This document shows positions 62,161-64,000 of a DNA stretch of 64,000 nucleotides, piece by piece. Source of the DNA: Drosophila pseudoobscura. Its lineage: Eukaryota > Arthropoda > Insecta > Diptera > Drosophilidae. Positions within the stretch are counted from its first letter, which is position 1. Each line of letters begins with the position of its first letter. Below the pieces are notes generated by a model that worked only from the letters and a program-made list of their open reading frames with translations, did not search any database and had not been told where the DNA came from. The translations under genes and the position numbers were made by a program. The stretch is taken from contig NC_046683.1 in assembly GCF_009870125.1 (NCBI RefSeq), positions 48,933,869-48,997,868 of the forward strand. The letters are read 5' to 3'.

Positions 62161-62563
62161 GATAAATCAGATCAAAGATAAAGGATATATATTATACATA
62201 TGTATTGTATTTTAAATGTGTTTTAACTAAGTTTATCCAGTACAAGAGATATACTATGTGTAGATCAGATATTGGTATATATATATCATGAGTCTCATTT
62301 AATGTATGTTTAAATTATTGTATATGTATGTGCAGATCCCAAAACAAGAGCAAAACAAGAATTATTCCAACATAAAAATATAATTATAAATGGATATATT
62401 ATATATATATATATATAAACGAATGATAAATCAAAATAAAAGTAACCAAAGCGCAGAAAACAACTCTCTGTTCATTCACTCTCTCATGATATTTCTCTTA
62501 GTCGTTTGGGGGCTTGGTTTCGTTAAGAGAAACGCGTTAGATCTGTTTGGAGAGCACTCAACA

Positions 62564-62600
62564 TATATAAGGCCGATCTTGAAGGGGAGCCCGCTCATTC
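62564..62600 (+). promoter_or_regulatory. Faa: TATA box and initiator of Faa
   Basis: TATATAAG at 62564-62571 is followed at the correct spacing by the initiator TCATTC (62595-62600, A at 62597 as +1). This gives a 5' UTR of about 108 bases before the Faa ATG at 62705. Confidence 0.65.
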
Positions 62601-62704
62601 GTTCTTTCTTGTTCGCTCTGGCTCCGCGCACATTGCTGGTCGTCTGTTTCAGTCTACTGATCCGCTCCTACCTTCCAAAGTTCTCCAGTTTCAGTGCTTC
62701 AAAG

Positions 62705-63993
62705 ATGCCCCAGAGTTTTGTGCCAGTGCCAGCGGGAAGCGATTTCCCTCTGGAGAACCTGCCCTATGCTGTATTTTCCACCCAAAGTAATGTGAGTACC
62801 GCAAATGATTAAAACCATTAAAACCAAGGAAAATATTAAAGATTTATGTTGGTTTTTTCTCAAGTTCAACCATTTTCCATGTGACTTTGAGCCAGTTCTA
62901 GATTTCGCTTCGTTCTAGAACAGAAACCACTTTGGGGCATAACATTTGCATACATCATCCGACAAACAAGTTTGTTTAGGAAAACAATATGCTAATCTCA
63001 ACTCAAAATAACTTATAAAACACATCGTACCATCCTAGCTCTGATAAGACCTCATATCGTGTCTGAATATCGTAATTAAAATCACTCTCCCTCTCTCTCT
63101 GGTCAACAGAAAGCTCATCGGTTGTGCGTGGCCATAGGAAATCATGTCCTCGACTTGAAAGCTGTCTCCCAATTATATCCACCCACCGTGCAAGCGAGCT
63201 TGCAGGCGGAGACTTTGAACGCCCTCATGGGCTTGGGCCACGAAGCTTGGGATGTGGTGAGGACACAGACTCAGAAGCTTTTGCAGAAGGGTTCGGAACT
63301 GGATCAAAATGTGGACCTTAAGGAAGCGTAAGAAAAGAACAGTTGGAAAAAGCTCTCGCTATCCTTAACAAAATTTCATATTCCATTTTAGTGCAATCAT
63401 CGCTCAGTCAGAGATTAGTCTGCATCTGCCCGCCCAGATTGGGGACTATACGGACTTCTACTCGTCCATCCATCATGCCACCAATGTGGGCATCATGTTC
63501 CGTGGTCCGGATAACGCCCTCATGCCAAACTGGCGGCATCTGCCAGTGGGCTACCATGGTCGGGCCAGCTCTGTGGTCGTCTCTGGGACACCCATCCGTC
63601 GTCCTCTGGGACAGACGCTGCCCGAGGGCGCCGAGAAGCCTGTGTTCGGGGCGTGCCGTCTGCTGGACTTTGAGCTGGAGATGGCCTTCTTCATTGGAGG
63701 TCCCGGCAACCGGTTGGGTGAACCCATCCGCGTGGACGAGGCCTGGAAGAATGTGTTTGGTTTCACCCTGATGAACGATTGGAGTGCCCGGGATATCCAG
63801 AAATGGGAGTATGTTCCACTGGGGCCATTCACGGCGAAGAACCTTGGCACCACCATATCGCCGTGGGTGGTGCCAACGGCTGCCTTGAAGCCGTTCCTGC
63901 TGGACAACTTCCCCCAGGAGCCGGAGGTCCTTCCGTATCTGCGCCAGAGCGTGCCCTTCAACTTTGACATCAATTTGGAGGTTTCCCTGAAAC
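62705..63993 (+). CDS. Faa: fumarylacetoacetase, 5' part (cut by the window end)
   Basis: Exons 62705-62791, 63110-63327 and 63392 to about 63993, joined in frame; the third exon ends at a donor-like AAAC|GTAGGT or AAACGTAG|GTA within the last bases, and the gene continues outside. The enzyme hydrolyses fumarylacetoacetate to fumarate and acetoacetate, the last step of tyrosine catabolism. The start [21 protein letters not shown] is the family N-terminus. The catalytic domain begins in exon 3: [16 protein letters not shown] (metal and catalytic His region), [29 protein letters not shown] (metal-binding Glu residues) and [23 protein letters not shown]. About 300 of the usual 420 residues are present. 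Confidence 0.95.
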
Positions 63994-64000
63994 GTAGGTA

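Overview
This is a eukaryotic, Drosophila-type genomic window: compact multi-exon genes with short GT-AG introns, many CA/GT, CAG and AG microsatellites, opa-type CAG runs inside coding sequence, and proteins that match known fly families. A ~1 kb repeat with the terminal motif GTTATACCCGATACT is of a type I associate with the obscura group (D. pseudoobscura/subobscura relatives). The gene content fits Muller element D (3L of D. melanogaster; XR in pseudoobscura). Species and chromosome are inferences.

Layout. 1-7 kb: no coding gene; microsatellites, two tandem arrays, and a probable minus-strand 5' UTR exon near 4.5 kb whose gene continues off the left edge. 7.2-10.3 kb (-): the TMEM184 membrane protein gene CG12004, with two alternative last exons. 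11.5-12.3 kb (-): an intronless, divergent RpS6 paralogue, probably a retrogene inside the CG12004 5' intron. 13.4-14.1 kb: a likely divergent promoter between CG12004 and an RBM12-like gene. 14.4-15.8 kb (-): a secreted, Pro/Gln-rich protein gene apparently nested in the RBM12-like 5' intron, which also holds the mobile element at 18.5-19.5 kb. 19.9-23.4 kb (+): RBM12-like five-RRM protein. 23.5-24.5 kb (-): Pex10, tail-to-tail with it. 25.5-27.4 kb (+): Mocs1, where two 3' splice sites 13 nt apart choose between MOCS1A and a MOCS1A-MOCS1B fusion. 27.8-28.3 kb (-): prefoldin 2. 30.3-32.4 kb (-): kindlin (Fit1). 35.1-40.8 kb (+): a leucine-rich-repeat gene of the CFAP410/C21orf2 type (CG14995). 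41.6-45.3 kb: hairpins, palindromes and a decayed repeat copy. 45.4-47.0 kb (-): a three-exon gene for a small cysteine-rich secreted protein that I do not recognise. 52.3-61.2 kb (+): Gad1, complete (510 aa). 62.6 kb to the end (+): the 5' part of Faa (fumarylacetoacetase), cut by the window edge.

Most genes are housekeeping and functionally unrelated (peroxisome import, molybdenum cofactor, chaperone, integrin adhesion, GABA synthesis, tyrosine catabolism). Exon boundaries were set by hand from splice consensus plus reading-frame continuity; every multi-exon CDS given here closes in frame. UTR exons and promoters are less certain. The most promising leads are the unrecognised secreted cysteine-rich gene with a strand-specific RNA hairpin downstream of it, the divergent RpS6 retrogene, and the Mocs1 tandem-acceptor switch.
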